From Clostridia bacterium (GTDB taxonomy: Bacteria; Bacillota; Clostridia; Oscillospirales; CAG-272), in NCBI GenBank assembly GCA_017453085.1, contig JAFTKV010000296.1, positions 1 to 12,456 on the forward strand: DNA of 12,456 nt, written 5' to 3'. The position numbers and the translations under genes are program-made. The notes beneath the pieces were generated by a model. It saw only the letters and a list, made by a program, of their open reading frames with translations. It was not told the DNA's origin and did not search any database. Positions 6,617 through 12,334 of this stretch are shown here, one piece after another. Position 1 is the first letter of the stretch. Each line of letters begins with the position of its first letter.

Positions 6617-7189
6617 GTGACCATCGTCAGCACTGATCGGATTTTGGCCGAAGCCATTGTCATCACGCTGCGGCAGGCAGGAGTGGCCGCCGTCATCACG
6701 CCCACGTTGCCCGCACATCCCGAGAGCGAGGATCTGCTGATCGTGGATCTGGACACTCCGGATCCCACCGTCCGTCCGCCCCGCAATGCACTGACCTTCT
6801 CCCGCTTCCCCGATCGGGGCGCCGACCTTTTGCGCCCCTTCCTCCTGCGCGATCTGACCGATCGGGTTCTGACCCGCATCGGACGGGGCACCCCCAAAAA
6901 CGCCCTGCCGTCGGACGTTCCCTTTCTGCGGCTGACCCCCGACGGCGCGCTGTTACAGGGCAGACCGATCGCGCTCAGCCCTGCCGAGCACGCTCTGCTG
7001 GCACTTTTGCTGGAAACGCCCGGTGAGTGCGTGCCCACCCGAGTCATCGACGGTCTGTGGGAGGAAAAAGGCGGCAACACCACCGCCGTGTACATCCGTT
7101 ATCTCCGCAAAAAGCTGGACGAGCCCACGGGGCTCCGTCTCATCCGAACGATCCGCGGAAGGGGGTATTGTCTGTGCCTGCCCGAGTAA
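6617..7189 (+). CDS. Atypical compact OmpR/PhoB-type response regulator
   Basis: DNA-binding transcription regulator of 190 residues. Seen: residues 104-188 are a full OmpR-type winged helix, with LSPAEHALLALLLETPGE at 120-137, the recognition helix around NTTAVYIRYLRKKLD at 154-168, and the wing LIRTIRGRGYCL at 175-186. The N-terminal receiver is short, about 85 residues against the usual 115-120. It keeps an Asp at the phospho-acceptor strand (LIVDLDTPDP, Asp44), but the acidic pair after strand 1 is reduced to STD (5-7) and the conserved Lys of the KPF motif is Arg (RPF, 73-75). It may work without phosphorylation. No histidine kinase is adjacent. Start is GTG after a strong AGGAGGAGGA (6600-6609). 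It overlaps the next gene by 16 nt, so the two are probably coupled. Confidence 0.85.
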   Translation: MTIVSTDRILAEAIVITLRQAGVAAVITPTLPAHPESEDLLIVDLDTPDPTVRPPRNALTFSRFPDRGADLLRPFLLRDLTDRVLTRIGRGTPKNALPSDVPFLRLTPDGALLQGRPIALSPAEHALLALLLETPGECVPTRVIDGLWEEKGGNTTAVYIRYLRKKLDEPTGLRLIRTIRGRGYCLCLPE

Positions 7190-8457
7190 ACGGCGCTGCC
7201 TATCCCCGTTATACCCTGATCACCCACGTGCGCCTCATCGATCCCGTCGCCCGCCGCAGCGAGGACTGCGACCTTCTGCTGGTGCGGGACAGTGCAGGAG
7301 CTCCTCCCACGGTTGCCGCCATCGGAATCGGCTTGAAGCCGCCCGCAGACGCTCCCATCACCCGTGTCCGCGGAACCGGCCTCTACGCCTGTCGCAGCTT
7401 CGTGGATCTGCATCTGCAGGTCTGTGAGCCGGGCGCAATGTATAAGGAAGACCTGCGCACCGCCACCGCCGCAGCCGCATCGGGCGGATACGGCGACGCA
7501 CTAGCTATCCCTTCCCCCGCCGTGATCTGGCACGAGGAGGAAACGCTGGACTACATCCGCTCCAACGCCGATGCGGTGGGACGGATCCCCCTGCAGGTGG
7601 CCGCCCATCTCACCGAAAGCGGAAAGGGGCAACGCCTCTCCGATCTTGCCCTCCTGCTGTCCCACCATGCCGCCGCCTTCTACGACAGCGGCGTTGCCTC
7701 CCCTGCTCTGCTCTACTCCGCAATGGAGCAGCTGGCAAGGACTGACACGCTGCTGATCCTGCGCGCCTCGATCCCTGCGCTCTGCAGCCGCACCGCCCCT
7801 CACAAAGCCTCGGCGACCTCCGAGGCAGCGGCAGTTGCTTCGGCATTGACCATGGCAGAGGCAACCGGCTGCCGTCTGCATCTGACCCTGATTTCCACCG
7901 CTCTTTCGGTGGAGCTGATCCGCACCGCCAAAGCCCGCGGAGTAAAAGTGACCGCTGACACGGCACCCCAATATTTCACCCTCACCCGTGCCGATCTGCT
8001 CTATTACGGCAATCTGGCCAAGGTTGAGCCGCCGCTGCGCTCCCCTTCGGATCGGACAGCGATCATCGAAGCCCTTGCCGACGGCACCATCGATTGCATC
8101 GTCAGCGATCACACTCCCGAGACCGCCACCGACAAGCGCAAGTCTGCTGCCGACGCCCCTGCGGGCATGATCGGGCTGCAGACCGCCTTTGCGCTGGGGA
8201 TGCGGGAGCTGGTACTCACCGGCAAGCTGGATCTTTACCGTCTGATCGAGCTGCTTTCCCAAAATCCTGCCCGCATTCTGGGGCTTCCCGACACGATCGC
8301 CGTGGGGGGCCCCGCCAAGGTGACGCTGATCGATCTGGAGCACGAATACGTCCTGACCGAGGGAATGCTGGACAGCAAATCCAAAAACTGCCCCTGGGTG
8401 GGGCAATCCTTCCAAGGAATCGTCAAGCGCAATTTCTCTAAGCTAAACGAAAAATAA
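7174..8457 (+). CDS. Dihydroorotase-like amidohydrolase lacking metal ligands (probable pseudoenzyme)
   Basis: A 427-residue homologue of class I dihydroorotase (PyrC), the enzyme that cyclises carbamoyl-aspartate in pyrimidine synthesis. Seen: the overall match runs from FVDLHLQVCEPG (76-87) through LAKVEPPLRS (281-290) and GTIDCIVSDHTPE (304-316) to LIELLSQNPARILGL (357-371). Key residues are changed: the HxH zinc pair is HLQ (80-82), the Arg of REPG is Cys, the His of HVST is Leu (LIST, 239-242), the His of TPHH is Gln (APQY, 264-267), and the AHCED region is replaced by LILRASIP. Catalytic-type Asp312 is retained. It resembles non-catalytic DHOase partners of aspartate carbamoyltransferase, but no pyrB is nearby. 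Start GTG at 7174 is chosen because GGAAGGGGG (7157-7165) sits 8 nt upstream; an in-frame TTG at 7168 is too close to that site. Confidence 0.8.
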   Translation: MPARVNGAAYPRYTLITHVRLIDPVARRSEDCDLLLVRDSAGAPPTVAAIGIGLKPPADAPITRVRGTGLYACRSFVDLHLQVCEPGAMYKEDLRTATAAAASGGYGDALAIPSPAVIWHEEETLDYIRSNADAVGRIPLQVAAHLTESGKGQRLSDLALLLSHHAAAFYDSGVASPALLYSAMEQLARTDTLLILRASIPALCSRTAPHKASATSEAAAVASALTMAEATGCRLHLTLISTALSVELIRTAKARGVKVTADTAPQYFTLTRADLLYYGNLAKVEPPLRSPSDRTAIIEALADGTIDCIVSDHTPETATDKRKSAADAPAGMIGLQTAFALGMRELVLTGKLDLYRLIELLSQNPARILGLPDTIAVGGPAKVTLIDLEHEYVLTEGMLDSKSKNCPWVGQSFQGIVKRNFSKLNEK

Positions 8458-8460
8458 AAA

Positions 8461-8501
8461 GCCGCTTCGGTGATAAATGAAATGTCCTTCGGATGTGAAA
8501 T
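8461..8501 (-). repeat. Short hairpin-linker array, ATTTCA linker
   Basis: On the minus strand ATTTCA occurs at 8501-8496 and 8483-8478, exactly 18 nt apart. The spaces hold small hairpins: TCC-GAA-GGA (8493-8485, extended by two wobble pairs) and CCG-AAG-CGG (8470-8462). The layout matches the array at 8661-8743 but with another linker. It starts three bases after the dihydroorotase-like stop codon. Confidence 0.5.
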
Positions 8502-8549
8502 AAAATTTGCCCCTATTCGCACATGCACAAGTCCATAAAAAACGGACAA

Positions 8550-8600
8550 TAGACAAAGCCCCCTAAATGTGGTAGAATAAAGCTATCACATTTAGGGGGT
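8550..8600 (+). promoter_or_regulatory. Insertion-sequence-like 5' end: promoter inside a fold-back hairpin
   Basis: TAGACA (8550-8555) and TAGAAT (8573-8578) are 17 bp apart. The -10 lies in an inverted repeat with perfect 13-bp arms (8559-8571 and 8587-8599, CCCCCTAAATGTG and its complement), extendable to 17 pairs with one wobble. The right arm holds the ribosome site AGGGGG for the ATG at 8607. Transcripts starting here (about 8585) would lack the left arm, while readthrough transcripts would bury the ribosome site, as known for IS10 and IS50. Confidence 0.55.
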
Positions 8601-8606
8601 AATTCT

Positions 8607-8657
8607 ATGCCAAGAAAGTATCAACACACCCAAGAGCTATTAAGTGATGCGATGCGT
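8607..8657 (+). pseudogene. Start of a small ORF, probable remnant of a transposase-type gene
   Basis: An ATG with AGGGGG 7 nt upstream opens MPRKYQHTQELLSDAMR. This beginning resembles the short helix-turn-helix first ORF of some insertion sequences, though I cannot assign a family. After about 17 codons the frame enters the hairpin array, then the terminator and, antisense, the tRNA gene, so the 106-codon frame as a whole is not credible. I read it as a truncated relic of a mobile element. Confidence 0.3.
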
Positions 8658-8743
8658 TCCACTCACGCGCCGCAGGCGTGCATCACCGACGAAGACTGCA
8701 TCACGCACGTAGTGCGTATCACGTTCCGAAAGGAACGCATCAC
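8644..8743 (+). repeat. Array of short hairpins with (C/T)ATCAC linkers
   Basis: Linkers CATCAC, CATCAC, TATCAC and CATCAC lie at 8681, 8699, 8717 and 8738 (steps 18, 18, 21). Before each linker is a small hairpin with a different stem: CGCGCC-GCA-GGCGTG (8666-8680), a mismatched CCGAC-GAA-GACTG (8686-8698), ACGCAC-GTA-GTGCGT (8703-8717) and CGTTCC-GAAA-GGAACG (8722-8737). Stem sequences differ while pairing is kept. GATGCGTTCC at 8651-8660 is the exact complement of GGAACGCATC at 8732-8741, so an outer stem enclosing the array competes with the last hairpin. Unit lengths are multiples of three. Function unknown. Confidence 0.7.
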
Positions 8744-8752
8744 TCAAAAAAC

Positions 8753-8786
8753 TCCCTTTTGTCTGGTAGACAAAAGGGACTTTTTT
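8753..8786 (-). terminator. Bidirectional intrinsic terminator downstream of tRNA-Leu
   Basis: A perfect 12-bp stem (TCCCTTTTGTCT at 8753-8764 and its complement at 8768-8779) has a 3-nt loop. It is flanked by TTTTTT at 8781-8786 and AAAAAA at 8746-8751, so it can terminate on both strands. On the minus strand it begins just after the tRNA 3' end. Confidence 0.9.
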
Positions 8787-8788
8787 GT

Positions 8789-8875
8789 TGGTGCCGGTGA
8801 CCGGGCTCGAACCGGTACGGGAAAACTCCCACGGGATTTTAAGTCCCGGGCGTCTGCCAATTCCGCCACACCGGC
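8789..8875 (-). tRNA. tRNA-Leu (anticodon UAA)
   Basis: An 87-nt class II tRNA with encoded CCA (plus-strand TGG at 8789-8791). The acceptor stem GCCGGTG/CACCGGC, anticodon stem CGGGA/TCCCG with loop CTTAAAA (anticodon TAA at 8841-8839), long variable arm GGGA-GTTT-TCCC and T arm ACCGG-TTCGAGC-CCGGT all fold. It reads UUA and UUG. It has its own promoter upstream and terminator downstream, and repeats crowd both sides. Confidence 0.97.
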
Positions 8876-8889
8876 GTGTGGACTTGTTC

Positions 8890-8918
8890 ATTGTAGCATA
8901 GATTGGCGGGTTTGTCAA
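8890..8918 (-). promoter_or_regulatory. Promoter of tRNA-Leu
   Basis: Minus-strand TTGACA (8913-8918) and TACAAT (8890-8895) with a 17-bp spacer, a near-perfect sigma-A promoter. The predicted start is a few bases upstream of the mature tRNA 5' end at 8875, so the 5' leader is very short. Confidence 0.9.
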
Positions 8919-9006
8919 TCGGTTTGAGGAAAGTTTTGTGAAAAGGATTGTTTCATTGATCCGTTGCAGGGCGAGGGCTTGCTCCCGCCGCTTAGAATGT
9001 CTACTC

Positions 9007-9036
9007 CTAACAAACGCTCTACAGAGTGTTTGTTAG
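9007..9036. repeat. 30-nt inverted repeat with 2-nt loop
   Basis: CTAACAAACGCTCT (9007-9020) and AGAGTGTTTGTTAG (9023-9036) pair over 14 positions with a single G-T wobble, around a 2-nt loop. No T-run follows on either strand. Probably part of a dispersed intergenic element. Confidence 0.6.
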
Positions 9037-9051
9037 AGCTAATCGTTCATT

Positions 9052-9110
9052 TCTGAGAAGGGGAGAAGGGACCATCTCAAACGCCGAAGTTCCCTTCTCC
9101 CCTTCTCAGA
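9052..9110. repeat. Long inverted repeat, 20-bp perfect arms
   Basis: The arms at 9052-9071 (starting TCTGAGAAGGGGAG) and 9091-9110 are exact complements over 20 bp, with a 19-nt loop. The loop contains ACGCCG (9081-9086), complementary to CGGCGT at 9137-9142 outside the repeat. No open reading frame and no T-run. This could be a miniature inverted-repeat or REP-like unit. Confidence 0.7.
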
Positions 9111-9208
9111 CTCTTCCCCTCATCCTCCTTGGCTGGCGGCGTCTGAAATATGTGAAATAAATATTAAGTGCAAATAATCATTAACCTTGCGCAGATGAAT
9201 ACTAAACT

Positions 9209-9544
9209 TTATTCATCATATTCGTCCAAAACAAATCTGCCACCTTCGCGAATGAATGCAGAGCCTAACGGTGCGTCGAGATATTTTATAATGTCGCTGT
9301 CGTAATTGCAGATCGTATTTAAGTCGAAGATATGGAAGTTGTCGGGATTGTCGGTATATTCCTCGTCTTCATCACCGGCAAAGAATCTCCAGCCGCTATC
9401 CGGGAAAGCCGAATCGCCTTCCTCGCGGTACATATATCCCACCTTCATACCATCAACTGTGATACGATTGGAGGCAAGACATCCTGCATTCCCTTTGGAA
9501 GTATAGAGACGTTTGATTTGATCTTTGGAAAGCAGAAAATTCAA
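9209..9544 (-). CDS. DUF2185 / Imm33-like protein
   Basis: A 111-residue acidic, probably cytoplasmic protein of the DUF2185 family, which is grouped with Imm33-like immunity proteins of polymorphic toxin systems. Seen: the family core GWRFFAGDEDEEYTDNPDNF (51-70), then HIFDLNTICNYDSDIIKYLD (71-90) and a C-terminal GGRFVLDEYDE. No signal peptide or membrane segment. Start is TTG at 9544, supported by AAGGAG (9553-9558) with 8-nt spacing; a later ATG would remove the conserved N terminus. No toxin gene lies beside it, so an immunity role is only a family-based guess. It is visibly more AT-rich than its neighbours and sits at the edge of the repeat island next to a tRNA gene, which suggests acquisition. 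Confidence 0.8.
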   Translation of the reverse strand: MNFLLSKDQIKRLYTSKGNAGCLASNRITVDGMKVGYMYREEGDSAFPDSGWRFFAGDEDEEYTDNPDNFHIFDLNTICNYDSDIIKYLDAPLGSAFIREGGRFVLDEYDE

Positions 9545-9573
9545 GTGTATATCTCCTTATTAATAAGTTTTTG

Positions 9574-9600
9574 AGCGGCGCAAGTATTTGCGCCGCTTTT
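9574..9600 (+). terminator. Terminator-like hairpin, T-run on the plus strand
   Basis: Perfect 10-bp stem AGCGGCGCAA (9574-9583) / TTGCGCCGCT (9588-9597) with loop GTAT, followed by TTTT on the plus strand. Both neighbouring genes are on the minus strand, where no U-run follows, so its orientation is odd. It could still hinder readthrough from the DUF2185 promoter region, or belong to a transferred segment. Confidence 0.5.
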
Positions 9601-9618
9601 AGTAAGTTTGGGGAGGTG

Positions 9619-9646
9619 CAGGACCCCTTTTTCAAAAGGGGTCCTG
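9619..9646. repeat. Inverted repeat downstream of the mannosidase gene
   Basis: Arms CAGGACCCCTTTT (9619-9631) and its complement (9634-9646) pair perfectly over 13 bp with a 2-nt loop. It is followed by a G-rich stretch and GGAGCCCTGC up to the mannosidase stop. No T-run follows on the minus strand. It has the look of a dispersed intergenic repeat that may also stabilise the mannosidase mRNA 3' end. Confidence 0.6.
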
Positions 9647-9674
9647 TCGGGGGGCGGGGCGGAGCCCTGCAATC

Positions 9675-12218
9675 TTAAACCAATTCGATCGTCACGATTT
9701 TCTTAGCGGGGACGGTCATGGTCAGCACGCCGTCATTTACGGCAAGGGCTTCCTCGCGCTCCTCGTTCAGGTTGGTGCGCCAAGCTTCCTTTACGCAGCC
9801 GCAGAGGGTAGCATTGAGGGTTTGGGGCTTATCGGTGAGGTTGAAGAAGCGGAGGATAGTGGTGTCCCGATCCTCGGCCTGCTTGCAGGCGGTGACGTGG
9901 ACGAAGGGATTGTCGAACTTCACGTACTCCTTGGATGCGGGAACGTCGCCCTTGTGGCACTCGGTGCCGATGGCAAGCGTTGCGGGAGCGGCGAAGTCGT
10001 AGGCGGTGCGGTAAGCGATGCCTCTGCAATCGGTGCAGTAGGGGACAACGGCGTATTCCAGCGTATACTCGCCCTTGCACTGTGCCTTGGGAGTGGGGAA
10101 AATGCCCCAGTCGCCCATCTCGGCTACAGAGCGCAGGAGGGTGATGGCGATGGTATTATGATCGTTGCGGAGCACCTCGTACTCGCAGATACCGCGGTTG
10201 GCAATGGCAAGGGATGCGCCGTGTTTAGGCTCCAATGCCACGAACGCCTGGGTCTTCTGCAGGTTGGAGGGGTTAGTCCAGGTGAAGGAAGGCTCGATGG
10301 GACGGGCAGTAAGGTCAAACTGACCCTCGGACAGTGCCACGTCGGTGGAAATATCGGTATCGAACAGCGCACGGATACGGTGATCCTCGCCGTTGTTGGT
10401 GATTACAGACTTCACGTCTACACGGTTTACGCCCTTGGTGAGGGTCACGTAGGAGGTAACGGTAGCGTCGCCTACCAGCTTGGCAACCGTCTTGAAGGTT
10501 GCGCTGTAGGGAGTGGTTTCGTAGAGAGTGGTCTCGGCAGCCTCGCAGAGGACGGGCTCGCCGCCTGCCTTGAAGTTGTAACTCTCACCGTGGTCAGGCT
10601 GATCTTCCAGACGGTTCTGACCGAAGAAGGTTCTGCCGGTGCGCAGATCGGTGAGGTTGAATGCGCCGTCGGGACGGAAGGTAACCGAAAGCACCTCGTT
10701 GGCCATACCGTTTGCACGGATGGTGATGGGGCAGTCGAGGACGGGAGCAGTGTCCACCTTCACGACCTTATAAACCTGCCAGCCCATCCCCTCGGTGGTC
10801 ACGGGGAACTCTACCTCGAAGCGATCCACGTAGCGGGGCTGACGGAATCTGTCCTTGGGGAGCGTATAGGTGAACTGATTGTCGATGCGGTTGATCTTGG
10901 CGGGAACGAGATTGCCCTCGCTATCGTAGATGGCAATTGCCTGCGCTTTTTCATCTCTTGCGAAGTCTACGTTGGCTTTGGCGGTCACGGTGGACTTGCC
11001 GGGCTCCAGAGAGAGAACTACGATGGACTTGTCACCGCCGCAGTCGGTGTTGATGACGCTTGCCAAATACTCCAGTGCATTCTCGGTGAGCTTATCGGAC
11101 ACCTGCTGAGAGGAGTCGAAGCGTGCCAGCATTGCGTCGTAAACCTCGTCACAGGAGCAGGTGCAAATGGAATCGTGGGGATGGTTCTGCATCAGTCTGC
11201 GCCAAGCGTAGAGGAAGAAGTCACGGTCATATTTGCCGCCCACCAGTGCCGCCAGACGGGTTGCGGGCTCAGCAAGCCGCTCCAGCGTGTGCTGGTTCTT
11301 CCAGTTGCGGGTCTTGATGTCGATGTGAGTGGAGGCGGTGGAGGTGAGCAGCCACCAGCCGTTGGTGTACTGGCCGATGATCTCGCCCTTGAAGGGGGTA
11401 AGCTGATCCTTGATCTTGCGGATCTCGGCAAGATAATCCTTGAAATTGGACTGGACTACCTCGTACTCGTCCTGCACCTCGTTGGCGGTCTTGATAACCT
11501 CCACCAAATTGCGCTGGAGGGGCTGATGGTCACAGCCGTTCATGCCGAGGAGGTGATCGGAGACCGAGAAACGCTCCAGGGAATGACCCATCTTCAGAAT
11601 CTTCTCCTTCAGCGCGTCGGGATCGGTGGGCAGCTCCATTGCGTTGCAGTACCAGTCGGTGAAGAGCACGCCGATGACCTCGCTGCCGTCGGGTGCCTGC
11701 CAAAGCAGCTCGGAATCGGTGATACCATTCTTTTGAATGACCTGGTTATCAGTGCCGATATCGTTCAGACCTCTGCCAAATACGGCGTTGTCGATGCCAA
11801 AGCCTTGGCAGATCTGGGGTGCCTGACCGATATTGCCAAATGCATCGGGGAAATAGCCGCACATCAGCGGATCTGCACCGAAGGATTTGGACAGCTTGAT
11901 GCCGTAAAGCATATTGCGGACGTTTGCCTCGCCGCTGGTGAGGAACTCATCCTGCAAAACATACCAAGGGCCGACCTGGATGCGGTCTTCCGCAATCAGC
12001 TTCTGCAGGCGATCTCTCATATGGGGACGGATCTCCAGATAGTCCTCCACGGGAATGAACTGACCGTCCATATGATAGTAGGTGTACTCGTCGGACTTTT
12101 CCATCTCCTCAATGATGGCGTCAAACAGCTCCACCAGCTTCATCCGGTGGGCTTCAAAGGACTGATACCACTCACGGTCCCAGTGGGAGTGGGGAATAAT
12201 GTGCAGCTTTTTCTTCAT
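9675..12218 (-). CDS. Glycoside hydrolase family 38 alpha-mannosidase
   Basis: Zinc-dependent retaining alpha-mannosidase, 847 residues, the size of bacterial GH38 enzymes such as E. coli MngB (mannosylglycerate type) and streptococcal alpha-1,3-mannosidase. Seen: no signal peptide, so cytoplasmic. The N-terminal HSHWD (10-14) supplies zinc ligands. YFPDAFGNIGQAPQI (122-136) carries the nucleophile Asp125. MNGCDHQP (226-233) and NHPHDSICTCSCDEV (345-359) provide further active-site residues. A helical middle domain and C-terminal beta domains follow. The ATG at 12218 starts MKKKLHIIPHSHWD and has AAGGAG (12225-12230) upstream; a start 14 codons earlier would add unconserved residues and place the palindrome inside the gene. 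The substrate, for example host N-glycan fragments or mannosylglycerate, cannot be decided. It is monocistronic within the window. Confidence 0.95.
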   Translation of the reverse strand: MKKKLHIIPHSHWDREWYQSFEAHRMKLVELFDAIIEEMEKSDEYTYYHMDGQFIPVEDYLEIRPHMRDRLQKLIAEDRIQVGPWYVLQDEFLTSGEANVRNMLYGIKLSKSFGADPLMCGYFPDAFGNIGQAPQICQGFGIDNAVFGRGLNDIGTDNQVIQKNGITDSELLWQAPDGSEVIGVLFTDWYCNAMELPTDPDALKEKILKMGHSLERFSVSDHLLGMNGCDHQPLQRNLVEVIKTANEVQDEYEVVQSNFKDYLAEIRKIKDQLTPFKGEIIGQYTNGWWLLTSTASTHIDIKTRNWKNQHTLERLAEPATRLAALVGGKYDRDFFLYAWRRLMQNHPHDSICTCSCDEVYDAMLARFDSSQQVSDKLTENALEYLASVINTDCGGDKSIVVLSLEPGKSTVTAKANVDFARDEKAQAIAIYDSEGNLVPAKINRIDNQFTYTLPKDRFRQPRYVDRFEVEFPVTTEGMGWQVYKVVKVDTAPVLDCPITIRANGMANEVLSVTFRPDGAFNLTDLRTGRTFFGQNRLEDQPDHGESYNFKAGGEPVLCEAAETTLYETTPYSATFKTVAKLVGDATVTSYVTLTKGVNRVDVKSVITNNGEDHRIRALFDTDISTDVALSEGQFDLTARPIEPSFTWTNPSNLQKTQAFVALEPKHGASLAIANRGICEYEVLRNDHNTIAITLLRSVAEMGDWGIFPTPKAQCKGEYTLEYAVVPYCTDCRGIAYRTAYDFAAPATLAIGTECHKGDVPASKEYVKFDNPFVHVTACKQAEDRDTTILRFFNLTDKPQTLNATLCGCVKEAWRTNLNEEREEALAVNDGVLTMTVPAKKIVTIELV

Positions 12219-12234
12219 AAGGGGCTCCTTTTCA

Positions 12235-12249
12235 CCGCAAATTTTGCGG
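12235..12249. promoter_or_regulatory. 15-bp palindrome in the mannosidase leader
   Basis: CCGCAAA-T-TTTGCGG is a perfect 7-bp-arm palindrome between promoter and ribosome site, a plausible repressor operator. A related CCGCA-AAAA-TGCGG lies in the regulator promoter at 6552-6565. Confidence 0.45.
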
Positions 12250-12305
12250 ATCTTATGCAAATACTATGTAATTCGACCATATCTGCCGAATTCTCTCCGA
12301 TTGTT

Positions 12306-12334
12306 ATTGTACACGAAAGCAGAGAAAAAGTCAA
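12306..12334 (-). promoter_or_regulatory. Sigma-A promoter of the mannosidase gene
   Basis: Minus-strand TTGACT (12329-12334) and TACAAT (12306-12311) with a 17-bp spacer. The predicted start near 12299 gives a leader of about 80 nt containing the palindrome at 12235-12249. Confidence 0.85.

Larger units (their letters stand above)
8919..9208. other. Non-coding interval rich in inverted repeats
   Basis: No credible reading frame on either strand. It holds two clear inverted repeats (9007-9036 and 9052-9110, listed separately) and an imperfect GC-rich fold near 8968-8988. The final 60 bases become AT-rich toward the DUF2185 gene stop. No T-run follows the folds, so none is a convincing terminator. 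Confidence 0.6.

Noticed and set aside
8666..8743. CRISPR array
   Set aside because: The constant part is only six bases and the variable parts are self-complementary hairpins of 11-15 nt; no repeat or spacer of CRISPR size and no cas genes.
8640..8918. 92-codon minus-strand ORF containing the tRNA-Leu
   Set aside because: It translates the tRNA gene and its terminator, so it is an artefact of structured RNA sequence.
8607..8927. 106-codon plus-strand ORF through array, terminator and tRNA
   Set aside because: It runs through an intrinsic terminator and antisense to the tRNA-Leu gene; only its first codons look gene-like, and these are kept as a relic.
9675..12260. Longer mannosidase start 14 codons upstream
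   Set aside because: The extra residues are not family-like, there is no good ribosome site there, and AAGGAG is correctly placed before the ATG at 12218.
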